Below are positions 33,801 through 43,199 of a stretch of 64,000 nucleotides of DNA, one piece after another. Under the pieces are notes generated by a model. That model did not search any database. It saw only the letters and a list, made by a program, of their open reading frames with translations, and had not been told where the DNA came from. The translations under genes and the position numbers were made by a program. Location of the stretch: NCBI RefSeq assembly GCF_050624435.1, contig NC_134531.1:250060812-250124811 (forward strand). Direction: 5' to 3'. How positions within the stretch are numbered: the stretch's first letter is position 1; each line of letters opens with the position of its first letter. The stretch is from Tenrec ecaudatus. Taxonomy: Eukaryota > Chordata > Mammalia > Afrosoricida > Tenrecidae.

Positions 33801-36659
33801 TGAAGAACAGTCTGAAAAGGTTGTGGCCTTCAGGATGTTGAGAACCACTTCTCTAGAGGAAGAAATAAATCTTGGTACAGTAGATGGTCAGCAAACGACA
33901 GGGAGTCCCCAAAAGATGGATTAGCACAGTGAGCGCAGCAATGAGTGAAAGCAAAAGAAAACTGTGAGGATGGCAGAGGATGGGACAGGGTTTCATGATA
34001 TTAGCATAGAGTAGCTTTGAGCCAAACCCACTCGACAGCCCCTAACAACATTAAGAACAGGACTGGTGCGTATAACAATATGCTGAACTGGACCATGGGG
34101 AAACTACTCATAGTTTAAAGCAGCGGTTCTCAACCTGTGAGTCGTAACCACTTCATCGGCCAAACGACCCATTCACAGTGGTGCCCAGATTCATAACAAT
34201 TACACAGTTACAGTTATGAAGTAGCAATAGAAAATATTTTTTATTTGGCCACCACCACAACACATTGGGAAGTATATGTGAGGGTGTTGGAAATAGGAAG
34301 GTTGAGAACAACTGTCCTAGTGGAAGAAACTAGTGCAGTAGAAAGGCAGGAAAAGAGAGGAACCCACTGCAAGAGTGATTAGCAGAGTTGCGGCAACAAT
34401 GTCCGCAGGCAAAGAACCACTGCGAGGACTGAACTAGGCAGGGCCATGTTTCATTATATTGTGCAGAGGGTTGCTATGAACCCAAACCTACTCCAGGGCA
34501 CCTAAAATTAATAACAACAGGACCTGTGTATCGAACAATGTGCCTGACTATATCTTAAGGAAAACGCCACTTGGTTTACAGCAGCAGTTCTGAACCTGTG
34601 GGTCGCAACCCCTTTGGGGGCACAAACGACCTTTACACAGAAGTGGCCCAGTTCAAAACTGTAGCAAGATTAACGTTAGAAGTAGCAATGAAAATAATTT
34701 TATGACTGAAAAGTCACCCATACATGAGGAATTGTTGAAAAGGTGGGCGCATTCAAAAGGTTAAGAACCACTGCTCTAGAAGATGCCAGAAATCTTGGTA
34801 AAGTAGAAAGTCAGCAAATGAGAGGCATTCCCCCAAAAGATGGATTAACACAATGACTACAACAAAGAATGACAGCAAAAGAAATCTGTGAGGATGACAG
34901 AGGATGAGACAGCATTTCCTGATATTGTTCATAGTGTCTCTATGAGCAAAACCCACTGGACAGCTCCTAAGAACAATAAGAACAGGACTTGTGCATCTAA
35001 CAATATGTTTTCCTATATCTTAAGAAAAACTCCCCATAGGTTAGAGCAGCAGTTCTTAACCTGTGGGTCACCTACTGTTTGAGGGGACAAATGAACTTTC
35101 ACAGTGGTGACCCAGTTCAAAACTGTAGTAAATTACAGTATGATGTAGCAGTGAAAATAATTTTATTACTTAGGGGTCACCAATATATGAGGAACCCTCT
35201 GAAAAGGTCCTGGCTTTCAGGAAGTTGAGACTCACTGCTCTTGAGGAAGGAAGAAATCTCAGCACGGTAGAAGGTCAGCAAAAGACAGGCAGTCCCCAAA
35301 AGATGGATTAGCACAGTGAGCGCAGCAATGAGCTAAAGCAAAAGGAAACTAAGAGTGAGGATTGCAGACGACAGGACGTTTCATGAGATTGTGCACAGAG
35401 TTGCTCTGAGCCAACCCCACTCGGCAACCCCTAACAACAATAAGAACAGGACTCGTGCGTCACACAATATGCTGAACTGGACCATAGGAGAAACTAATCT
35501 TAGTTTAGAGCAATGGTTCTCAATCTGTGAGTCTAGACCACTTTGTTTTTTCGAACAACCATTTCACAGGGGTGGCCAGATTCATAAAATTAGCAAACTT
35601 AAAGTTATAAAATTGCAATAGAAAAAAATTTTATTTTGGGGACCACCACCATACATTGGAAAGTGTATGGAAGGGTCATGGAACTAGCAAGATTGAGAAC
35701 CAGTATCCTAGAGGACTACACAAGTACAGTAAATGGGCAGCAAAAGGGAGCAAGCCCCAACAAGACTGATTAGCACAGTGGCTGCAACAATGAGCACAAG
35801 CAAAGAACCACTGCAAGGATGGCACAAGCCAGAGCAATGTTTCATTACATTGTTCACAGGGTTGCTATGGACCAAAACTCACTCCAGGGCACCTAAAAAT
35901 AATAACAACAGGACTTGTGAATCTAACAATGTTCCTAACTATATCTTAAGGAAAAACTCCTCTTAGTTTAGAGCAGCAGTTCTGAACCTGTGGGTCGCGA
36001 CCACGTTGGGGGGCAAACAACCTTTCCACAGTGCTGGCCCAGTTCAAAACTGTAGCAAAATTACAAATATGAAGTAGCAATGAAAATAATTTTAAATTGG
36101 GGCGTCACCAATCCATGAAAACAGTCTGAAAAAGTTGTTGCTTTCTGAAGTTTGAGAACCACTGCTCTAGAGGAAGAAAGAAACCTTGGGAAATTAGAAG
36201 GTCAGCAAATGAGAGGCAGCCCCCAAGAAGATGGATTAGCACAATGACTTCAACAATGAGCGAAAGCAAAAGAAAACTATGAGGAAGGCAGAGGATGGGA
36301 CAGCATGTCATGACATTGTGCATTGAGTTGCTCTGAGCCAACCCCACTTGACAGCCTCTAACAACAATAAGAACAGGACTCGTGCATCTAACAATGTGCT
36401 CTTAGTTTAGAGCTGCACTTCTCAACCTGTGAGTCCTCACCAATTTTGTTGGTCGAATGACCCTTTCACAGGGGTGGTCGGATTCATAACAGTAGCAAAA
36501 TTATAGTTATAAAATAGCAATTGAAAACATTTTATGATTTGGAACCACCACTACCCATTGGGGAGTGTATGCAAGGGTCTTAGAAATAGAAAGGTTAAGA
36601 ACCACTGATCTAGAGAAAGACACAAGTACAGTTGAAGGGCATGAAAAGAGAGGAAGCCC
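21893..36659 (+). repeat. SPIN/RTE composite satellite, block 5 (about 32 units)
   Basis: The longest uninterrupted block. SPIN starts: 22253, 22711, 23178, 23642, 24064, 24519, 24994, 25462, 25920, 26319, 26800, 27259, 27719, 28182, 28651, 29114, 29566, 30031, about 30418, 30879, 31345, 31808, 32270, 32736, 33201, 33659, 34121, 34582, 35047, 35511, 35974, 36413. The 30418 unit lacks its linker and the first SPIN bases. From about 30.6 kb on, a three-unit higher-order repeat of about 1393 bp is evident. The last unit is cut inside its RTE part by a LINE copy. Many antisense frames of 60-119 codons recur once per unit and are shadows of the RTE 3' end. Confidence 0.9.
31731..33640 (+). repeat. 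Higher-order duplication (period about 1393 bp) within the satellite
   Basis: The segment from about 31731 to 32255 recurs at about 33124-33640, an offset of 1393 bp or three units. By eye the first 380 or so bases are identical. About seven differences follow in the next 130. Neighbouring units differ from each other at roughly one base in five. The preceding two units of each set (31345 with 32736, and 30879 with 32270) also pair better with each other than with their neighbours. Confidence 0.75.
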
Positions 36660-37180
36660 ATACCCCAGATCCTAAATACTTCCTCCCCCGCAACTACCAT
36701 GATCCGAATTCTACCCTGCAAGCCTGGAGAGAGCAGAGGATGTACACTGGTGCATAGAGGAGCTGGAGGCACAGGGAATCCAGGGTGGACGATACCTTCA
36801 GGACCAGGGGTATGAGGGGCGATACTAGGAGAGTAGAGGGTGAGTGGGTTGGAAAGGGGGAACCGATTACAAGGATACACATGTGACCTCCTCCCTGGGG
36901 ACAGACAACAGAAAAGGGGGTGAAGGGAGACACCGGATAGGGCAAGATATGACAAAATAATAATCTATAAATTATCAAGAGCTCATGAGGGAAGGGGGAG
37001 TGGGGAGGGAGGGGGAAAAATAGAGGACCTGATGCAAAGGTCTTAAGTGAAGAGCAAATGCTTTGAAAATGATTAGGGCAAAGAATGCACAGATGTGCTT
37101 TATACAATTGATGTATGTATATGTATGGACTGTGATAAGAGTTGTATGAGCCCCTAATAAATTGTTTTTTTTAAAAAAAG
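36660..37180 (+). mobile_element. L1-like LINE 3' end at the right edge of the satellite
   Basis: Same family as at 12048: CCATGATCCGAATTCTACCC, CAGGGAATCCAGGGTGGACG, a G-rich tract, GAGTTGTATGAGCCCCTAATAAA and an A-rich tail. It is shorter (about 520 bp) and terminates the array. The satellite does not resume beyond it, so a target duplication cannot be tested. Confidence 0.8.
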
Positions 37181-37447
37181 AAGGATGGCCAGATTTTGTC
37201 AGCCTCTGGACCTGTTCTTTCAACGTGTTGTCAGGAGAGACCAGACCCAGGAAAAGGACATCGTGCTTGGTAAAGTGGAAGGGCAATGGAAAAGAGGAAG
37301 GCTCTCATGAGATGGATGGACATGGGGGCTGCAGTAATGGGCTCAAACATGAGAACAATTGTGATGATGATAGCAGGTGGCATTTTGTTCTGTTTGACAT
37401 AGGGTTGTTATGAGTGGGAACCAACTGGGCCGAACCTAACAACAATA
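37181..37447 (+). mobile_element. RTE LINE 3' end with AACAAC tail
   Basis: Reads AAGGATGGCCAG, GTTGTCAGGAGAGACCAGACCC, GGACATCGTGCTTGGTAAAG, GGAAGGCTCTCATGAGATGG, GACATGGGGGCTGCAGTAATG and finally AACCTAACAACAATAG. The stretch matching the SPIN insertion point in the satellite (here ACCAGACCCAGGAAAAGG) is uninterrupted, so this copy shows the empty state. Confidence 0.85.
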
Positions 37448-37958
37448 GTAAATCTCTGACTTGTTAAGAAGGAACAAGAATTTTTCATTTCCTCTATGAG
37501 GCAGGCACTGAGAAGACCCTGAAGGTCCAGATAGAAACAGCACTTGGCCCTTACCCATGATGGGTTCCCTGTCTAGGGATGAGGCAGCAGACCTCCACTT
37601 TTGGTTGAGACCTTTGCAGCTCCCTTGGGGTGCCAGTGCGTGCTGGAGAGACTCCAGTTAACTTTGCCTTTCTCTATACCCGCCTTTAGGGAACTGGAAG
37701 AACTTTACTCTAGAATAAACCATCCCCAGAGATTTCTGTTCCACGAGTAGACAAAAGGAAACCAATGGGGGCTAATGAGAGCAAGTAGAAAATACAGAGC
37801 TGTGTCAGTGTCCTTGGCCATGCAGCTATCAATCAGCACAACTGACTTCAGGAATCAGGAAGGGAAGATCCTCAATATCTGGGTCCCACCAGGTATAGAA
37901 GGAGTAGCCTCAAAGCTAAAGAAGGATACACCCTCTTTCATTTTCAGGAGGAACTCAC
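37448..37958. other. Unassigned single-copy sequence
   Basis: No recognised exon or repeat. It would be intron if the minus-strand transcript proposed at 37959-38571 is real. Confidence 0.25.
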
Positions 37959-38179
37959 CTGAGGAGCACTCAGTCAGGTAGGATGCACTGAAGCCTTAGA
38001 ACTGGGAGGGTCCATAGGAGCATGTTTACTGCCAGAATGGTGGCTTCCCGTTCAAGAGCTTCTAGCATATTCCAGCTCATGAATTATCTTTGCCGAATCC
38101 CTGGGTTCTTTTGCTGTGACTTCTGTGACATCACTCGAATGCTCCATCCCCTCCAGCCAGGAGCAGTGGCAGGAAAATC
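37959..38179 (-). other. Candidate minus-strand exon
   Basis: On the minus strand, CTTCTCCCTAATAG|GATTTTCC (acceptor at 38180-38181) opens a 221-nt interval that closes with CTCAG|GTGAGT (donor, intron side 37953-37958), a perfect consensus. One frame reads FSCHCSWLEGMEHSSDVTEV... and stops at about 38052. The exon would follow the signal-peptide-like frame at 38499. No homolog is recognised. Splice motifs alone are weak evidence. Confidence 0.25.
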
Positions 38180-38571
38180 CTATTAGGGAGAAGTGGGAGA
38201 GTGAGGTAGGAGACAGTCCGTACCCAGATTGCAGCACAGATCTGGGCTGTCTCCTTCAGCACAGGCCCTGAGGGGTGGGGGCTTGACTTTTCTGATTCTC
38301 TCCAGTTAGAAGTCATCACGGAGCGAAAGAAGTGTGAATGGAAGAAAGCAGGATGATGAGCTGACAGCTTTGCCATGAGGAAATAATAACCAGAAGGGAT
38401 CCAAGTGGGGATGAGGAGATGCGGGTAGGGGCACACACATGCTGCTACCAAGGGGAGAGTGAGGAGCAAGAGACCAGCAGAGGTTAGTCTCAGAGCCATC
38501 TCCAATACCATTTGCCCAACCGGCTGTTTTCCTCTCTCCACTCTAAACACGTCAGTCTTCACCTCCACCAA
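38180..38571 (-). other. Candidate first exon with signal-peptide-like start
   Basis: The minus frame contains an internal ATG at 38499 giving MALRLTSAGLLLLTLPLVAA followed by CVCPYPH. This has the charged start, leucine-rich core and small-residue end of a secretory signal. Upstream on the same strand lie a CRE-like TGACGT, a TATA-like GATAAAGG, two CCAAT boxes and an RFX X-box. The frame stays open for 146 codons from 38571, but the downstream part does not look like a known protein and may be intron. I cannot name a gene. Confidence 0.25.
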
Positions 38572-38583
38572 GCACCGAACCCC

Positions 38584-38641
38584 CCAATGGGGCCTTTATC
38601 TGCCCATTCCTCCCACCATTGGTCGGGGTTGCTATGGAAAC
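38584..38641 (-). promoter_or_regulatory. Promoter-like cluster: RFX X-box, CCAAT, TATA-like
   Basis: GTTGCTATGGAAAC at 38628-38641 fits the RFX X-box (GTNRCC-N-RGYAAC) closely. ATTGG (CCAAT on minus) lies at 38618-38622 and a second CCAAT at 38584-38588. GATAAAGG on minus lies at 38593-38600. Further on, TGACGT on minus is at 38549-38554. RFX sites next to NF-Y sites are typical of ciliary, testis and MHC-class promoters. The order favours minus-strand transcription, but a bidirectional promoter is possible. Confidence 0.4.
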
Positions 38642-38860
38642 TATGAGTGGAGTAAGGTGATCCCTCTATTACTACCAACCTCCCTGATTTCAGCACAGAT
38701 CAATCAACCTCTCCCCCCAACCCCATATCTAAGGGGAAGGTCCTAGGGGAGAGTAAGGAAAAGATAGATTCAACACAGGACAAGAACAATAGTGAAAAAT
38801 GAACAAAGAGAGGGAGTGATGTAATTCCAGAGTGTTAGTCAATTCCTTTTGTCCTTGCAG

Positions 38861-38925
38861 CTACCATCTTCTCCCCCAGCTTAATCCCTGAAGGAGGAAG
38901 GAACTCTCAGCGGGTGTGTGCCAAG
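38861..38925 (+). other. Candidate plus-strand exon
   Basis: TTTTGTCCTTGCAG precedes 65 nt ending GCCAAG|GTGAGG. One frame is open throughout (TIFSPSLIPEGGRNSQRVCAK-like, split by line position). It could be the second exon of a transcript leaving the X-box promoter rightwards. Unnamed and weak. Confidence 0.15.
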
Positions 38926-39747
38926 GTGAGGTTTCAGGCCACTTGGGGGCTTCTGAGGGTTCCATTCCAGATTTGCCTTCCCTCCTTTCAAAAGGAAGTC
39001 ACTGGAACTCACCAGCCAGAGTGGGCAAGGTTATCATTGAGTTGCCCAGTTAAGGTATATGTCCTGGGGAAGACTGTAGCTCACAAAATGCCTTCAAGGG
39101 ATTGCTTCTTCCCTACAAGCTCTTCCAGAATCTTGTCATTCTGCATCCCAAGTTGGAGTCTATGTTTCCTCCCTCGAACCCACGCCGGCCTTATGGCTCT
39201 CCAGGAGTCAAGTATGGCAGGTGACGTGCGATGTGACTTCTGAGGTAATACAGCCCCTACCTGGCTCTTTCTCTGCACAAGACCCTCGGAGTGCAGTCCC
39301 CTTGCTGTGAGGAAGTGTGATGAAGAGGCCACATGCAGATGCTGACAGTAGTCCCCCTTAAAGTCCCAGCGAACACCAGTGGCCATTGTCAGATACACCA
39401 GTGCGGAAGCTGTGTGAGATGTCTCCATCATAAGCCATTGCCAGACGGCAACCGCACAGAAGAATCTGCTAGCTTAGTACTGCCAATCCCCAGAACCATA
39501 GGAAATGATGACTGATGAGGAAGATAATCATTGACTCCAATTTTGTTTCAAACTGGAAGAAATGTGCTGCACAGCACCGGAGTTGTAGCTCTGGAGCCAC
39601 AGTCCCGATGCAGATGTATTAAATAATTTATTATCTAGTGATTGTTCCTGGTCCTCACCCTTCCCAGCTTCCCTGTGCCCACCCTGTCCCCAAGCAGCTG
39701 CTTCATAACTTATTCTGTAAACGTATGTGCAGGTAAGTCAGAAAGAA
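38926..39747. other. Unassigned single-copy sequence
   Basis: A minus frame of 116 codons (39081-39431) is open but has no signal or domain I recognise. No repeat family identified. Confidence 0.25.
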
Positions 39748-39876
39748 TTGCTCTAAAACCACGGACATATTGTTGCTCTAAACCACGGACACATTATTAA
39801 ACAAAAATATCAAAATGTGACACATTATTGCTCTAAACCACGGACACATTATTAAACAAAAATATCAAAATGTGAA
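39748..39876 (+). repeat. Short tandem repeat, 55-bp period, about 2.4 copies
   Basis: The word CTCTAAACCACGGACACATT starts at 39776 and 39831, with a partial first copy at about 39752. It is followed each time by ATTAAACAAAAATATCAAAA. Confidence 0.85.
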
Positions 39877-40062
39877 GCGACTGTTTCTAGACATAGCCTC
39901 CTTCTTGGTCTACATCCGGGGAGGCAAACTTTTGAGATAGAAGAGCCAACTTTTTCCCTCACAACAATTGAAAAATTATTTGAGAGAGATAAAAAAATAT
40001 ATATATTTACAAATTCAATCACCATTATCTGAATAATAACTGTCCTTGAAAAGGTTTCCTTT

Positions 40063-40245
40063 TTACTTCAGAGCCTCATGCATGGACCGAGAGACCCGCA
40101 GTGTATCCCTGACCCCTGCTCTAAAGACTTCGGTAATTATTCTCTGAGGTATTCTCTGCTCATATACACTTCTAGTCACACGACATACCATGTCAAACAG
40201 GGTCGTTTTGGCATCACTTGGGACATGGATCACTTGCTTGGACAC
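40063..40245 (-). other. 60-codon minus-strand frame of protein-like composition
   Basis: The frame reads MSKQVIHVPSDAKTTLFDMV, then an Arg/Val-rich segment (VTRSVYEQRIPQRIITEVF) and ends HEALK-stop. Charged and hydrophobic residues alternate as in a helical protein and codon usage is even, unlike the repeat-derived frames nearby. The reading frame is broken upstream by a stop near 40275. It could be the last exon of an unknown gene or a pseudogene remnant. Not identified. Confidence 0.2.
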
Positions 40246-40440
40246 GTTCTTTGATTGTACTGTGTCCCTTGAGAAAATCTATGCAGATGATCCCTTTCAG
40301 ATACCTAAACCAAAACAGTCACCATCACCTTCTGAGCTGCCCTCTCTGTTTCGAATTTCACTGGCCCAGCAGATCCCTTCAGAAGCCACAATTTTGATTA
40401 GAAGCTTTTTGTGGGGTCAGACAACCTAACAAGATTAAAA

Positions 40441-40664
40441 CAAAACAAAAAACAACAACAACAAAATAACCCTCACTGCCATTGATGCCAATTCATAGCA
40501 AACCTATAGGACAGGGTAGAACTGCCTGCCCTTTGAGATTCTGATACTAACTTTACAGGAATAGACAGCCCTGTCTTTCTCCTGCAGATTGGTTGGTGAT
40601 TTTGAACTGTTGACCTTGCAGATCAAAACCCAACATGTAGCCACTACCCCACTGGGGCTCACTC
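40441..40664 (-). mobile_element. AfroSINE
   Basis: Plus strand shows the reversed copy: AACAACAACAACAAAATAACC tail, CTCACTGCCATTGATGCCAA, CCTATAGGACAGGGTAGAAC, TCTTTCTCCTGCAGATTGG, GAACTGTTGACCTTGCAG and GTAGCCACTACCCCACTGGGGC at the head. Confidence 0.9.
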
Positions 40665-41020
40665 TAAGACAAGTGTATTATGGAGCGAACTTATACGCAG
40701 CCATCAACTGATGGCAGAGATGACCTGATGTTTCCATGTGTGTTATTGGAATCAACTGATGTTTCTATGTGTGTTGTTGGAATAAACCTGTGCATGACTA
40801 GGATCCCAGGGAGCAATATTCCCTTACTCTTGCACATACACAGCCCTGGCTGCCCTCCACAACCCCCGATCCTGGTTGTTCTGGGCTCCCTGCATCTTCC
40901 CAAGATGCCCTCCACAGTGCTGCCACGTGGGCTAACCAGGGCAACATTTGCACTTCAGCACCCACAGAATCTTTCCATCGCTCAAGTTGGGGTCTCAGAA
41001 GCTGATTTAATCATCACCAC
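40665..41020. other. Unassigned intergenic sequence
   Basis: Contains a local duplication of about 40 bp (TGATGTTTCCATGTGTGTTATTGGAATCAA at 40727 against 40754). Otherwise nothing recognised. Confidence 0.3.
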
Positions 41021-41290
41021 CCTTTGTGCCTGAGCTACGCACCTCAGCTTCTCCGTGTACGAGAGCTGCGTCCTCTTGACCAACCACATCTCCACCATGT
41101 GGCACTTGCAGCACCTGGTCTAGTGGTTCTGGAACCTGACCTTGAACTGACTCTTGGTCCTGCTCAGGAAGCAGGCAAGCCAGGCACTCCTGGCTCACCA
41201 GGTGCTTGAGCTGCTCACAGGTCCCGTCCAGCCCAAAGAGCTACTTCTTGCCATCCGTCTCCAGGATCACCTCCCACTCCCCACCCCTTA
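41021..41290 (-). pseudogene. Coding-like remnant, unidentified
   Basis: A GC-richer island. The minus strand reads ETDGKK-stop-LFGLDGTCEQLKH, then LVSQECLACLL, and after a frameshift RTKSQFKVRFQNH-stop-TRCCKCHMVEM and WLVKRTQLSYTEKLR. The string of in-frame charged and aromatic residues across stops and one frameshift is what a processed pseudogene looks like. I cannot name the parent. A GC-rich chance frame is the alternative. Confidence 0.35.
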
Positions 41291-41756
41291 TATTTTATGC
41301 ACTAGGTTTGGGTGGATGGTTTTACAACAAAAGTAATAATAACAAACTAGAGTGATGCTGGACATTAGGAATGAGAATTTGGGTTCTATTCCACCATTTG
41401 TGGCAACAAACTCATTGTAGCTTTTCAGCTTCTCTGTGAAAACACAGACAATTGTTTTTTGTGACCTAGTTGATGGTTGATTTCATGCAGGGTACACACA
41501 GCAATCCTCATTCACTATTTTATTATGAAATGCTGTGAAGGAGAGAGACAGTTGGCAATTTTAGCCCATGTGATGAGTCTGTTTTCCCAAAGAAAGAGAT
41601 GTCACATATCCAGTGGCTACTCATCTTAGCCATTTGTGGGTGGATGTCAGTCTTATCTATGTCATCTGATAGTTTTGGTTGTCTATTCTTTGTTATTCAT
41701 AACATTTTCAATGGCTAAGTCCTCAAAAGTGGACAGCTTATTTCTACTACGCAGTC
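41291..41756. other. Unassigned AT-rich intergenic sequence
   Basis: Nothing recognised. Confidence 0.3.
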
Positions 41757-41912
41757 TGCTCTTAGTCTGGAAGTTCTGTTGAAACCGTTCACTTTGAGTG
41801 ACCCTGCTGGCATTTGAAATACCAATAATATAGATTCCAGCATCCCAGCAACACACAAGCCACTGCAGTATGACAAACTGACAGTTGATGAGTACCAGCT
41901 TCAGGCTCCCTT
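41757..41912 (+). mobile_element. Afrotherian interspersed repeat fragment
   Basis: GTCTGGAAGTTCTGTTGAAACC, GAGTGACCCTGCTGGCATTTG, CCAGCATCCCAGCAACACAC and GTATGACAAACTGACAG match a repeat I associate with afrotherian SINE-related sequence. The family name is not certain. Confidence 0.5.
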
Positions 41913-41966
41913 ATAGATAGCTGTCATATTGCTTGTGCTCACCAATTTCTTGAAGGTTGTAGACAT

Positions 41967-42150
41967 CAGTGGGCCTCAAACTTGAGCAGGCATCAGAATC
42001 ACCTGGAGGATTTCTTAAGACAGATTTCTGGACTTTACCTTCAGACTTCTAAATTCAGTAGTTCTGGATTGAGGCTCAAGAATGCTGTGTTTGTGCTTCA
42101 CAGGCTCCCAGATGACGCTGAGGCTGCAGGTCCACAGATCACACATTCAC
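41967..42150 (+). mobile_element. MER5A-type hAT-Charlie relic
   Basis: CAGTGGGCCTCAAACTTGAG, GCATCAGAATCACCTGGAGG, AATTCAGTAGTTCTGGATTG, GCTCCCAGATGACGCTGAGG. These are the diagnostic stretches of MER5A, an old eutherian-wide non-autonomous hAT. Confidence 0.85.
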
Positions 42151-42414
42151 TTGCCACCTCTATTCTTCTTCCCCCTCCTATTCAACCTCTTACAATATGC
42201 TTTCCCCCTTCATCATGGATTCTGTGGGAGTCAATGCTTTTAGAATATAGTCTAGCCTAAGGACCTCTGTTCATCCTTTGACCTCAATTGACCTCTGTGT
42301 ATCATTAAATGCCAAGGGACCATGCTTTTCTATTTGCTGCTTCTTTTACCTTGCCTCGTGCTACATGTCTCTTCTAGTGCTGTATGCTCCTTAGTGTTCA
42401 CCTCATTCCTGGCT

Positions 42415-43108
42415 CCATGATTGTCCTGGGGCTGTAGTAACAAATCAGCACCAGTTCACAAGAGACACTTAGTTCTCCTGTAGTTCTGGAGGCTAGAAGT
42501 CTGAAGTCAAGGTGTTAGCAGGGCCATGCTTACTAGAAAGGCTCTAGGGAATTTTTTGTTTCTTCTTGTAGCCTCAGGGGAATCTTAGCTGAGGACAGCA
42601 CAGCTCTAATTGTTGCCTCTCTCTCTTCACTTGACAGTTTTCCATTTGAATCGGTCTGTTTCTCTTCTCTTCCCGAGGGCATCAGTCATATAGGATTTGG
42701 GTTCAGTCTAATGATCTCCTTGTATAACTAATTACGCATGCAAAATTCCCACTTCCAAATGACGTCATGTTCACAATGCCTAGCTGAGCTGCAAACCTCA
42801 AGGTCATTAGTTTGACATCACCAGCTGTACTCTGGAAGAAAAATGGGGCTTTTTAAATCTCGTAAGAATTACAGTCTTTGGACTAGAAAACACTCCTAAG
42901 GGCCAACAAACGATCCTTGAACTGACTACAAGCTTTTCTTTCTTGGAAAAAAAAAAGAATTGCAGTCTTCAAAACCCACCTGGGAAGTTCTACGCTATCC
43001 TATAGGGTCATTATGCATCGGCATCAACTTGATGACAATGAGTTTTAAGTGGGCTCGTACTTCAACATATTTTTTATGAGGGGAAGAATACAGTTCAATC
43101 CATAACAC
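42415..43108 (+). mobile_element. ERVL-type LTR relic (MLT2-like) split by a nested SINE
   Basis: The left part (42415-42779) reads GGCTGTAGTAACAAATCAGC, CTGTAGTTCTGGAGGCTAGAAG, CAAGGTGTTAGCAGGGCC, GAGGGCATCAGTCATATAGG, CTTCCAAATGACGTCATG. The right part (about 43057-43108) reads TACTTCAACATATTTTTTATG and CAATCCATAACAC. Together they match the end of an MLT2-like LTR, interrupted by an AfroSINE. Class assignment is from memory of the consensus layout. Confidence 0.65.
42780..43056 (+). mobile_element. AfroSINE nested in an LTR
   Basis: CCTCAAGGTCATTAGTTTGAC, ACCAGCTGTACTCTGGAAGAA, an internal disrupted stretch, CAAAACCCACCTGGGAAGTTC, TATCCTATAGGGTCATTATGC and GCATCAACTTGATGACAATGAG. Plus orientation. 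Confidence 0.75.
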
Positions 43109-43199
43109 GTCCTCATCTCAAGAGCTGACACTCTTTGGTGTTCTCTTTTTTCTGGTTCCTACTGATGAAGAAGCTCTGCATAAGGTCAATAAAAAAAAT

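Noticed and set aside
293-36347. Some 70 short reading frames in the array, mostly minus strand, with similar protein strings
   Set aside because: They are the same antisense frame of the RTE 3' end repeated once per unit, with variable ends, frameshifts and no start context. They are shadows of a tandem repeat, not a gene family.
8586-36659. CRISPR-like repeat-spacer array
   Set aside because: Unit length is 464 bp, all parts of the unit are repeated, and the sequence is mammalian. There are no short repeats with unique spacers.
39081-39431. 116-codon minus frame
   Set aside because: Open but without signal peptide, domain, or splice signals at useful places. Kept only as a remark in the gap entry.
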